DNA of 64,000 nt from Lantana camara (GCA_037501455.1 CM074862.1:86265501-86329500), one strand, 5' to 3'; counted from the first letter of the stretch, positions 31,120-43,637 are shown. A program made the numbers and translations. The notes: generated from the sequence alone by a model not told the origin.

Positions 31120-31896
31120 GTATATTTACTTGATTTTGGTTGATTATTTATGAGGTGGGGATCTCTGTAATAACCCTCACGACTGCTTTAGCCGGTTTCT
31201 ATTAAAAAAAAAAAAGTTAAACATATGAAGCCTTTTTTTTCCCCTTTTGACTATACACCAAAAATGCTTACCCTACAACAAAAGTACTTAAATTATACCA
31301 AAAGTGCTTAACAAATTAAGTAAAATGGGGCTTAGGCAATATAGCCAAAACAATCCACTGTTCATTTAACTAATTACCACCCCGTAACCTAGCATTTACT
31401 TCAATACATTTAGGACGACATACAAATTATACTTAGGAAAGAACTAAGAAGTATTATATTGCAGGGTGTAAGAACTGCTCATTGGAAGAACTGCTGAGCA
31501 AAATGTTGATCAAAGATGTCATCTAAGTCCCCGCCTAGAAACTCATTTTCCTTCACCACAGCATGTTGATGCTGCATCTAGACAAAGGCTTGTGCCTCCC
31601 CCAAATTAGGGGGTGTCCTCATAGCGCCACTTGACATTATCATAGCACCATGGGCAAGCACCATAGTGCTATTTAGTAATACAATAGCCCCATCAGGTAG
31701 CACTATTGCATTGTTTTCCATGACTTGAACGTAGAACGAGGAAAAAGAAATCTCTAGAGCAAGGATGGAACCCAACGGACACAGATTGAGAAGAAAACAA
31801 ACACCTCATAATAGGAAAATTGAGTGGCCCAAAGTAAAAGGAAAACCCTAGATCTACATACATCCACAATACAAACCAATGATGAAATTTTGGAAA

Positions 31897-31978
31897 CACA
31901 AATCCTAGCAGCTTAAAGTCCTTTTTTAATGAAAGAATTTGAGGAATACAAATCCTAGCAACTTAAAGTCCTTTTTTT
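31897..31978. repeat. Short direct repeat
   Basis: ACAAATCCTAGCAGCTTAAA and about 12 following bases recur about 60 bp downstream with one or two changes. Nothing else was found in 31120-31975 beyond AT-rich sequence. Confidence 0.7.
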
Positions 31979-32211
31979 GGGATAAGACATATAATTCATG
32001 TCTTACCCAAATTGGAAGGAACCGTAGAATTAATGGAGCAATTCAAAACAAAACAGAAAACTGACTCACCAATAATACTCCATTGCCTTTGATAGAAGAA
32101 TGGTTGAAATCCATCCTGGCCAGGAGCTTTAGATGGATTCATCGAGTTGATCACGTTGAACAACTTCTCCTTGGTAACAACCCATCCGATCTTAGATGAC
32201 ATCTCTTGCAT
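31975..32211 (-). pseudogene. LINE reverse-transcriptase scrap
   Basis: The minus strand encodes NPSKAPGQDGFQPFFYQRQW and NLGKT, the start of the RT domain of a plant L1-type ORF2 (PSKAPGQDG-FQPFFYQ motif). It belongs to a different LINE family from the copy at 22790. Only about 70 residues remain; the frame fails just after NLGKT and both ends merge into non-coding DNA. Confidence 0.7.
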
Positions 32212-32448
32212 TATGCTTCACTTTAGGCTATTGTGATTTAGTTTCCTTTATTCCACTTCATCCTCTTTCGGACAAGAATAAACTCATAAAGCATGTCCAT
32301 GATTTTTTCAACAAAATGTTTAGTGAATCACAAAGAATATTTTTCTATAAAAATATGTCAGCCCAACACACATGAGTAAAAGCCCATTTCGAGTGATGTT
32401 GCCACATTTAAAAACCCTAATGCCCGTAGTTAGTAGACACTCTATAAA

Positions 32449-32535
32449 GCAGAAACTCTGGCGGGAATTACTCCTATAGCAGAAAGTATGACGGAAGTTA
32501 CTACTATGACAGAAGTTGTGCGGGAATATCCTAAT
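32449..32535. repeat. Three degenerate 30-bp tandem repeats
   Basis: Units of the form (A/G)CAGAAA...GG(A/C)(A/G)GGAATTACT lie in tandem at a 30-bp period. The region is open in one plus frame from 32437 to 32634 without an ATG; I do not call a gene. The rest of 32240-33320 shows nothing else. Confidence 0.5.
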
Positions 32536-33319
32536 TCCCAGGGATGGGAAGCACTTGCCATTCTCTTCGACGAAGAAAAAAGATACATGACGCCTGAAAG
32601 CTACTCGACCATCCCTTGTGTTTTATTGTTTTAGCCTGCAAAAAAGCTATGGAATTTATTGAAAAACGCACCAAACGATTTCTTATTTTTTATTTATATC
32701 TATACAATATTTTTTTAGGTATTAATATATACATTAAACGTAATATCCGGAAGATTCATAATGGCTTTTTACTTAAGGAGAAGATTTTAATTTAATCATG
32801 ATCATCCAATAAGAAAGGTTTCCATTTTTCAGAATTTTAATTTAAAAACCTATTGATTCTAACAATGGATTCTAGAGTGGATTATCTGAACCTTTGACTT
32901 CATAGATGTAGATCTACGATCTAGGAATTAGGATATTCCCGAAACTCACGCAGAAAAATGGTTAAAAAGAAGACAAACATGAGAAAAGAAAAGTGACTTG
33001 AACATAAAAAAGGAAGTAACTTAGGCCAAAACCAACGAGAAGATAAGATAAAATGTCTTAAACAAATCTTTTTTTTAATAACCTCCTACCAATCAATCAA
33101 ATACCAATCAATCCAATATTCATAGGGTCTTTAAATATGTCGAAAAATCCCAACCCCAAGATTTCATCCTCTTGCTGACAAATTCCCAACACTACGGCTT
33201 GGGAGGTAGTCGTAAAAAATTGTGGATGGGCATCTCTAATGAATGTTTGCTTTGTGCTATTTCATGAGTAAAAAGTTTGTGAAAAAATGATTATATATAA
33301 AGAAATAAAAAACGAGAAA

Positions 33320-35739
33320 TCAATACGCGAGAGATTTGATCGAAGTAGTTCATGACAAGGTATGGAACTAGCATATCACCACCAACGTTCTTTTTATTTA
33401 GTTTCAAGGAACAAAAACAAACACCGTCGATAAATATAGATTAATTCAAATACACTTAAATTTAATTAAATCAACTTAGATTAACTCACATTTTCAATGA
33501 ATCTGACCACTTGTCTGCAGGCTGCACTTAAAATGCTAGGGATAGTCGAGTAGCTTTCAGGAGCTCTTATAAGTCTTTGTATTCGCCTGCTTTAGTGTTG
33601 CATGGAAATGGAAATACCTTCGACACTCAACCTCGCGGACTTTCTGGTAACTGAATTTAAGTTCAGCTTTAGTTACTACTGCGACTGTGATGTTCTGTAT
33701 ATTTTCATTAGGAACTTTCTAGTGACTGAACCTTAGTTAATTATTGTGAATGTGATGTTCTATATATTCACAATAGGAACTAGTTTACTTTGATAAAATT
33801 TAATGAATTGAATGAGATATTTATCAATTTTCATGTTTGCTTTACTAGCTTGTAGACTTTAAACAAGGAGGAAAACCCGGTATTTTAGTGGGTTGTGCTA
33901 TGTTATTTAGCAATAATAAAAAGTTGTTATTTAACTCATTTGGTATGCAATTACCTAATTGACCTTGGTTTGGATGTGAACCTTTTGCACCTTAAATTTT
34001 TTTATCAACATGTTTGAGGTCAAATAAAAAAACTAGGTTGTTAAAAGATGTATGGAAAAATTGTTCATTTCATCTGGTCGATATGTTCGACTGGAAATTT
34101 CTGGACATAGTTTTGGGAATTGGTAAATGTGGGACTCCAATTTTTGGAATCATGAAATTATAGGACAAAACCCAATCGAAAATCTTTTTTCTTGTTGAAA
34201 TTTTCCACACGGACTACGGAAAGAAACATGGTAGCAACCTAAATTATTCTTCACCATGTAGGATTACACATAAGAATTTTTGCCATAATATAAGAAATGT
34301 CAAAATGGTTCAAAAGAATTGTACATACTTGCTCGTCGAAAATAGCTTTTTTCATTTCTTATAACATTTTATTTTTTCATCATTTTATTTTTGTGTTATT
34401 GGAGATCAAGTAGTAGAATGAATTACTTATTTTTTTTAAATATATATTTTGAATGGTCATCTGAAAAAATATTGAGTGACGTGACACAAGTTTTGATTAC
34501 AATTGTTAGTATTGGCTTTATTGCTCATTGTACTGCTAGATTATTTGGTCCTGCTGTAATTGTTGTCGAAAATAAGATCACTTTATCTTCAACGATTGTT
34601 GTCTTTCAGGTAAAAATGACTAACAGTTTAATTTGTTCTTTTATTAAAATGGTGTGAGTTTTTGTGTCTTGTTATTTCCCTTCATAAATTGAGTTACTTA
34701 TTTTTTTCAAATACATATTTTGAACAATAGTTTGAATACATATATATAAATTGAAGTGTTAAATTTTTCTTTTAGTTTCAATCTTCAACTTTACTACTGC
34801 ACGACTATTTGAATTATGCTTTGATGTTAGGTATATTTTGTAAAATTATATTTTGTATTATGTATTGATGTCAAATTTTGTATGTTCTTGCATTTTGTAT
34901 TGATGTTAAATTTTGTATGTTTTGTGTTCTGCCAAATTTTGTATGTTCTTATATTTTGTATTGATGTTAAATTTTGAATGTTCTTGTTTCTGTATTGATG
35001 TCAAATTTTATTCTTGTATTTTGCGTTAAAGGGGACATGTGAGGGGTCTCTAGTTGAAAAACTAAAGAAAATTGAGGGGAATATTACCCATGTTTAGAGT
35101 GGCATTACGACAATTCCACTTCGTTTGATTACCTCCCCGTACTTATTCGATCCCCGATCTGCATCCACACACTCTGTTAGTTCACCGTAGGATTCGTCAG
35201 TTGATTATCAAATATCAATTTGGTATATATTCTTTTTATTCTAATTATTCATTTTCCCCCTATTTTATTTGTACTAAAACTCATTTTTCCCATGTTTTAT
35301 TGTTACCTAAAAGTAGCACTCATGGTATACAGGTCATCGACTGTGGCTGCTGTTGCATTACTCACAATTATAAAGCATACATTCCCAATTACCCACAGTA
35401 ATCGACGGTGGCTGCTGTTGCATTACTCACAATTATAAAGCATACATTCCCAATTAGCCACAGTAATTGAGTTAATCATTAGGTTGACAACATGATCAAA
35501 TTTTCTGAAATTCTTAAACCACTTGAGGTAGTTTAATTGACTTTTTTTTTAGTTTTGTTTTCTTATTCGTTTAATTTAATTAGATTTGCATATCTATAAT
35601 ATATATAGGAAAAATTCTTGTAGTGTGAACAAGTTCTTACACGAATCTGTCGAGAATTTGCGTCGGTCCACGTATCCGAACGAGTACTGTGGATTCGCGC
35701 TGCAGAGAGTAGTGAATCGACGAGTACTGTAGCGTATCG
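33320..35739 (+). repeat. Tandem unit B, about 2.4 kb, with exon-like blocks
   Basis: The first of two adjacent units that align along nearly their whole length, starting at GAGAGATTTGATCGAA. An exon-like block at 34491-34609 (119 bp) encodes a hydrophobic stretch (VLITIVSIGFIAHCTARL), followed by GTAAAA. A second block near 35033-35110 encodes SLVEKLKKIEGNITH. Between them are TTTTGTATGTTCTTG-like repeats. A 63-bp local duplication lies at about 35337-35460. I do not recognise the source gene. The two blocks might be exons of a membrane protein carried within a repeat. Confidence 0.7.
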
Positions 35740-38015
35740 ATTCGTGAGAGATTTGATCGAAATAGTTCATGGTAAGGTATGGAACTAGCATATCACCACC
35801 AACATTCTTTTTATTTAGTTTCACGGAACAAAAAAAACACCATCAATAAATATAGATTAATTCGAATACACTTAAATTTAATTAAATCAACTTAGATTAA
35901 CTCACATTTTCAATAAATCTGACCACTTGTCCACATGCTGCACTTAAAAATGCTAGGGATAGTCGATTAGCTTTCAAAAGCTCTTCAAACTCTTTGTATT
36001 CGTCTGCTTTAGTGTTGCCTGGAAATGGAAATACCAGTCCGGAGTCAACCTCGCAAACTTTCTGGTAACTGAATTTAAGTTCAGCTTTAGTTACGACTAA
36101 GACTGTAATGTTTTGTATATTTACATTAGGAACTTTCTAGTGACTGAACCTTAGTTAATATTGTTAATGTGATGTTCTATATATTTACAATAGGAACTAG
36201 TTTAATTTGATAAAATTTAATGAATTGAATGAGATATCTATCAATTTTCAATGTTTGCTTTACTAGCTTGTAGACTTTAAACGAGGAAAACCCGGTATTT
36301 TAGTGGGTTGTGCTATGCTATTTAGCCACAATAAAAAGTTGTTATTTAACTCATTTGGTGTGCAATTACCTAATTGACCTTGGTTTGGGTGTGAACCTTT
36401 TGCACCTCAAATTTTTGTATCAACATGTTTAAGGTCAAATAAAAAAACTAGGTTGTTATAAGATGTATGGAAAAATTGTTCATTTCATCTAGTCGATATG
36501 TTCGACTTGACATTTCTGGACATAGTTTTGGTAAATGTGGGACTCCAATTTTTGGAATCATGAAATTATAGGACAATACCCAATCGAAAATCTTTTTCTT
36601 TGTTGAAATTTTCCACATGGCAGCCACCTAAATTATTTTTCACCATGTAGGATTACACATAAGAATTTTTGCCATAATATACGAAAAGGAAAAATGATTC
36701 GAAAGAATCGTACTTAATTGCTCGTCGAAAATAACTTTTTTCATTTCTCATAATATTTTCTTTTTTTTTCGTCATTTTTTGTTTTTGTTTTTTTGTGTTA
36801 TTGGAAATCAAGTGGTAGAATGAATTACTTATTTTTTTAAATATATATTTTGAATGATCATCTGAAAAAATATTGGGTGATGCGACACAAGTTTTGATTA
36901 TAATTATGGGTATTGGCTTTATTGCTCAATATACTGCTAGATTAGTTGGTCCTGTTGTAATTGTTGTCGAAAAAAACATCGCTTTATCTTCAGCAATTGT
37001 TGCCTTTCAAGTAAAAATGACCAGCAGTTTAATTTGTTCTTTTATTAAAATGGTGTGAATTTTCGTGTTTTGTTATTTTCCTTCATAAATTGAGTTACTT
37101 ATTTTTTTCAAATACATATTTTGAACAATAGTTTGAATACATATATAAATTGAAGTGTTAAGTTTTGATTTTAGTTTCTAACCTTCAACTTCACTACTGC
37201 ACAACTATTTGAATTATGCTTTGATGTTCAATATATTTTGTAACATTATGTTTTGTATTCTGTATTGATGTCAAATTTTGTATGTTCTTGCATTCTATAT
37301 TGATGCTAAATTTTGTATGTTTTGTGTTTGGCCAAATTTTGTATGTTCTTGTATTTTGTATTGATGTCAAATTTTGAATGTTCTTGTTTCTGTATTGATG
37401 TCAAATTTTGTTCTTGTATTTTGTGTTAAAGGTGACATATGATGGGTCTCTCGTTGAAAAACTAAAGAAAATTGAGGGGAATATTACCCATGTTTGGAGT
37501 GGCATTACGGTAATTCCACTTCATTTGATTACCTCCTATACTTATTTGATCCCTGATCTGTCTCCACACACTCCTTTAATTCACTGTAGGATTCGTCAGT
37601 TGATTATCAAATCTCAACTTGGTATATATTCTTTTTATTCTAATTACTCATTTTCCCCCTATTTTATTTGTACTAAAACTCATTTTTTCCATGTTTTATT
37701 GTTACCTAAAAATAGCATTCATGGTATACAGGTCATCGGTTGTGGCTGTAGCTGCATTACTCACAATCATAAATACAGTAATTGAGTTAATTATTGGGTT
37801 GACAACATGATCAACTTTTCTGAACTGCTTAAACCGCTTGAGGTAGTTTAATTGCCTTTTTTTAGTTTTGTTTTTTGATTGGTTTAATTTAATTAAATTT
37901 GCATGTCTAAAATATATATAGAAAAAAAAAATTAGTTTGAACAAGTTCTTACACGAATCTGTCACCCGAACGAGTAACGTGGATTCGCGCTACAGAGAAT
38001 AGTGGATTGACGAAT
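35740..38015 (+). repeat. Tandem unit C, about 2.3 kb
   Basis: The second unit, aligned with unit B. The exon-like block at 36892-37010 is again 119 bp and encodes VLIIIMGIGFIAQYTARL, so most differences preserve hydrophobic character. The second block is near 37432-37509 (SLVEKLKKIEGNITHVWSG) and has no stop here, whereas unit B has one. The unit ends in the same CCGAACGAGTA...GTGGATTCGCGCT sequence as unit B. Confidence 0.7.
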
Positions 38016-38109
38016 ACCTTAGTGCTCAACAAAAGGAGAGTCATGATCAAGAGGAGGACCCTGACAGTCCTGATGATGATGATGTGGATGATGATTAATA
38101 GGAGCATGA

Positions 38110-38440
38110 TGAATTTTGAAGTGTTAAATATATTTTGAATGATCATTTGAAAATATATTGAGTGATATGATGCAGGTTTTGATTACAGCCGTGGGTATTG
38201 GCTTTATTGCACAATAGTGTTGTTGGATTAGTTGGTCCTTTGTACTTGTTGTTGGAAATAACATCGCTTTGTCTTCAACGGTTGTTGTCTTCAGGGTAAA
38301 AGTGATTGACAGTTTAATTTGTTCTTTTGATTAAAATGATGTGATTTTTGGTGTCTTGTTATTTTCCTTCATAAAATTTAATGAAAAACTTACTGAGACT
38401 CTTTTTTTTTTCAATCCTCAAAAGTAACTAATATGAACAC
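38110..38440 (+). repeat. Partial tandem unit D
   Basis: A third, shorter copy of the exon-like block region (about 38176-38295), preceded by a good acceptor-like GATGCAG. It carries a stop and base losses. Just before it, at about 38010-38097, is a frame reading WIDEYLSAQQKESHDQEED and an acidic Asp-rich end with a stop, which looks like the C-terminus of a protein. It is interrupted on the right by the solo LTR at 38453. Confidence 0.55.
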
Positions 38441-40036
38441 GGTGAAAGCACATGTGACGCTCCGATATTTCGGCTGTACAGGTATGACGTATATGTTTAC
38501 CAAATTGCGCGAATTAATTGTTATACATGTTTTATACATTTAATTTTACATATATAATGTTAATTAATTATATTTTAACTTTATTAATATTAAAACACAA
38601 TTTAATTTGAACACTTTAATTGAAACTATATATTTAAATCGTGCTTGTGACTTTAAATTAAATAAACATTTGATGTAAAGTATATTCTAATTGTGCACTT
38701 TTAATTTAAAGTATTTTTAATTCATGCACTTTGTTTTATATTTAATTATGAATTTAAATTTTGTTTTATATTATGAAATTCTTTGAATATATTTATGCAT
38801 TGCTCATGAGTGTTATAAACGTGCTTCGTTCTTATATGATTTGATACCGAAATTTCGTGAGAATTTAATATGTTGGAGATATACGTGTCATGTATATGAA
38901 AATATGTTCGTTTTGTGTTTTCGGGTTCATTTGCATGAGTTTCGAATTTATTTTGAGTTTGGAATCCAAGTCGGGGGCTAACGAGCAATTAGCGCACCCT
39001 TGGTTCCGTATTTGATATCTTGAGCTAGGAAACTCGAATTCAAGTTTCATCAACTTCAGTGAACTCGCAACAAAAATTCGAGTTTAATGAACTTAGCCTT
39101 ATATTTTTCCAAAGTCATTTGAACCTCCGAAATTTAACCGAAACACGAAATGGAAACCAAATCTGCCATAGTTTACTAAAATGACCATATCTTATTCAAA
39201 CCTTGACAAAATTAACTATGGTTTGATGCTTTGGAACCCTAACTCAACCCTCTAACCATCCTTAATCACCCCAAACCGAGATAACCTTCTTCACTTAGTG
39301 AAAACTCAGCCAAAACCTTCTGCTCTCCAGTTTTCCCATAGCTCTTGTCACCCTTGGAGATTCAAAGCTCAAATCTTCTCCAAACCTCCATCAATCCACA
39401 AGGTAAGCTTAGGGTTGTAATATACATTCAATATGAGTCATTGTGATCCTTTCATACCCAATTTTGACCATGTTTTCATGGGTTTATGGCCGGCTTAGTG
39501 AATAGTTAGGTTATGAGCATATATGTTGATCTCTTTCAATTCTTGATGGTTTTGGTTGATTCCAAGCATGAATATGATTCTTTTGACTTCTTCTTTGCAT
39601 TTATGGTGATGTATTACATGGTAGTTGAAGTATTCATGAGTTATCATCAATGGAGCTTTGAGGAAAATAGCATGAAATGATCTCTAACCTCTCTTTCTCA
39701 CGTATGCCTTACCTTGGTTACATGTTTGGATGTTAATTGGGACTGAAATCTTGTTCTTTTGCTGTGTTATCACATCCGAACATGTTGGGTTGAAGTTGGG
39801 ATGTTGCTGCTCTGTTTTTTTTCATGGTTTGCCCTGTTTTTGGCCTGGATTTTGCTGCTATTCGTTGCTGCTCTTTACCTTTCTTAACTGCTGTCAGTTT
39901 TCCGTCTTTATGAGAGTTGTTGATGCCATTTTGCTGCTGCATAACTTGCCCTTGGTTGCTGCTTTTTGCTGTTGCATATTCATGACCAAAACAGGGGTAT
40001 TGCCTGCTTTGAGCAGCTGCTGTGTAACTGGAATGG

Positions 40037-40164
40037 ATCTCCCCGGGCGGGGAGATTTTGGCCGTGAAAAGGCCCGGCCGGGTAGCCTTTGTGCAGAAAC
40101 TTTCTGCACGAAGCTCCTCGGGCGGGGACTTTTGCTGCACAAAATCTCCCCGGGCGAGGAGATT
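40037..40164. repeat. Hairpin cluster in the solo LTR
   Basis: Consecutive inverted repeats: ATCTCCCC-GGGC-GGGGAGAT (40037-40056), AAAGGC...GCCTTT around CCGGCCGG (40068-40090), GTGCAGAAA-C-TTTCTGCAC (40091-40109), an imperfect CTCCTC-GGGC-GGGGA (40113-40128), and AATCTCCCC-GGGC-GAGGAGATT (40143-40164). Three have the same GGGC centre. Confidence 0.85.
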
Positions 40165-40326
40165 GAGTCTGTACGCTGCGTGCTGCTGCCATTTTTTTTT
40201 CCCTTCTTTCCTTTACAAATGAATGTAATGCATGTTTTAGTTGTGTGTACGTGAATTGGTTGAAGGCATGCATATGTTTAAAAATTAAATGTTTCATGCA
40301 TGTTATTTTAGGAACATGTATAGTTA

Positions 40327-40328
40327 CG

Positions 40329-40370
<42 letters not shown>

Positions 40371-40556
40371 AGTATGCTTGCATGCATATTACGTTTTGTT
40401 AAATTGCATGCATGAAGATTATGTTTGGTGCATGTTAAATTGCATGCATGTTTAATAAATTAGGTTTGCATACATGGACTTATTAGTTTAGCATGCATGT
40501 CTACGTATATATATATATGTATATATATATTTATATATATATATATGTTTATTATA
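40327..40556. repeat. TA-rich microsatellites
   Basis: Two runs of TATATATA-type sequence (about 40327-40372 and 40508-40556) are separated by GCATGCATG-rich sequence inside the solo LTR. Confidence 0.8.
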
Positions 40557-42142
40557 TATTAAATATTATTTGATTTAATTGAATTATAGAATTAAATTGT
40601 TACCTATTTCATGTTCTTATTTAATTTTCGATCTTGATTTAAATGTATTTATTTATCTATTTTCTAATTGTAAATGTGTTATCCCACGTGTTATGAGCAT
40701 ATTTGAAATTCTTGGATCAATTTGATTTAAATGTGAAGATTGATCTTGAATGGACTTAAACGATTCATGGACATGAATGTTTATAAGTCTTTAAGACGTT
40801 AATAGTGCACATGAACGTGTTCATTACATAATATTATCTTTTATACATTCATATCATGATCATTACATTGTCGAGCGTCTTATATGGTCATATTGAGTCT
40901 CACTTCACCTTCCTTGCACAGATTTTGATCCAGTTGGAGACGAGGCCGGTCAGTGAGGCTCTTGTGTTCTCCTTTTTGCCGTTTAAGGTGGGTTTCTCTT
41001 CTATTTAGATAAATGACCCTATATATCTCCAACGTGTAAAGTTTTCGACCAAAATTAATATATGTATATAGAGTCATTTCAAAGAGTAAATGTTTGCAAC
41101 GTAAAGCCCTTATTTTATGAATCCTACCTAACGTTTTGGCGAGAAATGAATGAATGCACGAATGGGGCCCAGGGACTTAGTGTGAGTGGCTATCCGAAGA
41201 GGCATGGGCCGACGGTGATCCCTCACATTAGTTCCACCAATTAACGGCGTAACCGGACCTCGTTAGGAGTTAGCGAGGAATGGACGTTGAGTGCCATTTG
41301 GGGAGTCATGTTCCCCTTTTGGTCAATGAATGGGTGGTCGGGCCTTGCAAACCCACCACCAATCCGGAGGAAGAAGGTGTAAATGATATGATTGTGCACG
41401 AAAGAATGTAATGCATGAAAAAAAAGAATGAATGAAAGTTAATGAACTACACAAGGTGTTGGTTGGAGATAATGCACGCCCACTCGCCGGGCCAAGAATG
41501 ACCTAATGTAAATGAATCGTTATAATCCCTTTTGATGATTTCTCTATTTCACCCACTTGGGAAATTCTTTAAAAACCTCACTTGGGATTATAGCTTGCAT
41601 GTGAATGTTAAATACCGTCGTATATTATATTTATGCCCTGTTTTTATACCCACCAGTCCCTTTTGGACTGAACCTGTTTGGTTTTCAGTTGTTTTATGCA
41701 GGTGTCCGGGAGCTAGGCGGGAATTCGAGTCATAGGTCTTGCATTCGTCTATAGCTCTTGTATTTTGGTCTTACACTTGCATACTCTTACATTTGATCTT
41801 TGTAAATGAATATTGTTTTGGAGCGTACATGTTTTGGGTCATGACGACATGTGAATGATGTATATGAATTATTTTTGGAGCTTTAATGCTCATTGTACAT
41901 ATTATGATCAGTTATTGCTTGCGCGTTAATGTTTACTCTGATTTTATGGTTCAAGGGTTAGTCCCGCCTAGCATAGCGTGTGAGTTTGTCCCCGTTCACC
42001 GTGATTTAGCTCGGGTATGGATTGTCCATTTCATATTCGGGTCGGGTCTCGATGCGGGGGATGTGGTACCTTGCGCTCGGGTGCTACAGCACATCACGCC
42101 AGGTAAACACTTTTATACCTTTGATGCACTTTGGAAATAATA

Positions 42143-42464
42143 GGGAAAATTACAAAATTGGTTCCAATTTAGCCGTTCTGGTACACTAACTTTTCCGGCA
42201 GTAAAAAAACCCCACAACTACCTAGAATAAGCAAATTAGTGCACTTTTTACCCGAATAAGCCAAAACCCGTCGGAAAATCCGACCCATTTCTTGGTGGAC
42301 CCTGTACAAATGGGTCGGATTTTCGGCTGGTTTCGGCTTATTCGGGTAAAAAGTGCACTAATTTGCATTGTTTAATAAGTTGTGGGGTTTTTTTGCTACC
42401 GCAAAAGTTAATGTACCAGATCGGCTAAAATGGAGGAGATGGTATACCAATTTTTCAATTTTCC
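42143..42464. mobile_element. Mutator-like MITE with 9-bp target duplication
   Basis: Two inverted arms of about 145-150 bp around a short centre (TTCTTGGTGGACCCTGTACA). Ends are GGGAAAATTAC and, inverted, GGAAAATTG. GAAATAATA is present at 42134-42142 and 42467-42475. The arms hold AAGTGCACTTTTTACCCGAA-type sequence and GTCGGATTTTC. It is non-coding. Confidence 0.85.
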
Positions 42465-42888
42465 TTGAAATAATACTTAAACGAATATCATTGTTTTGTT
42501 TTTCCGATGTGTTGCTGGTTTACCTAATTGATAAGCAAATTGCTGAGAATCAGAATGCAAAAAGTGCATTATAGAAAGTGTGTGTTTGTTCATAGATTGA
42601 AATGTCCATTGACCTAAAACTTCTACGGTCAAACTCCAAAGTTATTAGAGGAATATTAGATCTCTACTAGGGGCTTCAGTGCTCTCTCTTGTCTCCAAGA
42701 ATTCTCCAGTGTGATATCATTCATTCTTATGAAAATTTTTGCAAGCCAATTTTAACGTGTTGTATCTCTTGCCATCTATGTGGAGCTCCTTGGCTGCGAA
42801 TATCTAACTTCGTTGCCGAACTTTACATTTTGGTCTCTGACCCATGAAATACTAGTGCTTTTTGACACCCTTAGTGATCTTCTGGTGG

Positions 42889-42966
42889 AATATGATCAAT
42901 ATGATCTTCGGGTGTCGTTTGATCACTCGCATAGCACCACATGTCATCAATATGATCTTCGGGTGG
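42889..42966. repeat. Short direct repeat in a degenerate coding-like block
   Basis: ATATGATCTTCGGGTG occurs twice about 50 bp apart. On the minus strand 42780-43170 reads as broken hydrophilic peptide (PEDHID repeated), which could be a decayed polyprotein linker, but I cannot assign it. 42600-42780 and 43170-43480 show no supported gene. Confidence 0.4.
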
Positions 42967-43488
42967 AATATCCTCAGGTTAAATATGAGGATGAATGACT
43001 TGATGATCCTCAATAGGATGAATATGAGTAGGAATGACTTCTCCGAGTTAACCTTGAAGTTGTCTAGCTTCAATATCAGTCATAGTAGGTTGACCTCATT
43101 CAAGTTTAACTTCAAGATCAGTAGAAGGTTGAACAACTTAAAGTTGAAATTTAGCATATTGGTCTTTCTTTGAAAAGATCGAATCCACGTGTCTGGACAA
43201 TTCTCTATTCGTCGACAAATTATGTCTTTAGATGGAGCATCTCCATCTATCAACATTGTAGCGTCAATCACTCATGCTATGCGACAAAGTTTGAGCATGA
43301 GCTTCATCCACTTCACCAAGAACAAATAGGACAAGCTCAACACACACTCTGTACAAAATCCGAACTAAGCTGCCATTACGATTAACCACTTTAGTGCACA
43401 CCATGTTCTGTGCTTCTTCAACACTCAGTTCATTGTTTGCGTATTGTATCCAATCAAAACGTATATTTTTGATAAACGCTTCGTAACC

Positions 43489-43637
43489 TTTGAAACTTTC
43501 TACTCCCCATTATAATATTATTCCTTTACATATTTGGAGCACTGTTCGTATATTTTTGTTAACCCCTTCAGAACCTTTGAAACTTTCTACTCCTCATGAT
43601 AAGGTTATTTCTTTACAAATTTGGAGCACTGTTCTGC
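43489..43637. repeat. 85-bp tandem duplication
   Basis: CCTTTGAAACTTTCTACTCC and about 40 following bases, ending TTGGAGCACTGTTC, occur at about 43489 and 43574 with roughly 85 bp period. An open frame across both reads KLSTPH...IWSTV twice; I do not regard it as a gene. Confidence 0.75.

Larger units (their letters stand above)
38453..42088 (+). mobile_element. Solo LTR of a Tekay/Del-type element, 3636 bp
   Basis: It starts TGTGACGCTCCG and ends GGGTGCTACA. GCACA flanks both sides (38448-38452 and 42089-42093), so it is a complete LTR left by LTR-LTR recombination. It shares landmarks in order with the 3100-bp LTRs at 47391 and 53155: a CTAACGAGCNNTTAGCGCACC block, a GAGCGTCT...CATATTGAGTCT block, GGGCCC..., and the terminal GATGCGGGGGATGTGG block. 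It is diverged and longer. There is no coding content. Confidence 0.85.

Noticed and set aside
39730..40387. Overlapping frames of 82-174 residues on both strands in the solo LTR
   Set aside because: Low-complexity translation of an LTR; the GC-rich hairpins create long open frames by chance.
42780..43390. Copia-like polyprotein fragment on the minus strand
   Set aside because: Hydrophilic peptide with PEDHID repeats hints at a linker, but stops are frequent and no catalytic motif is present.
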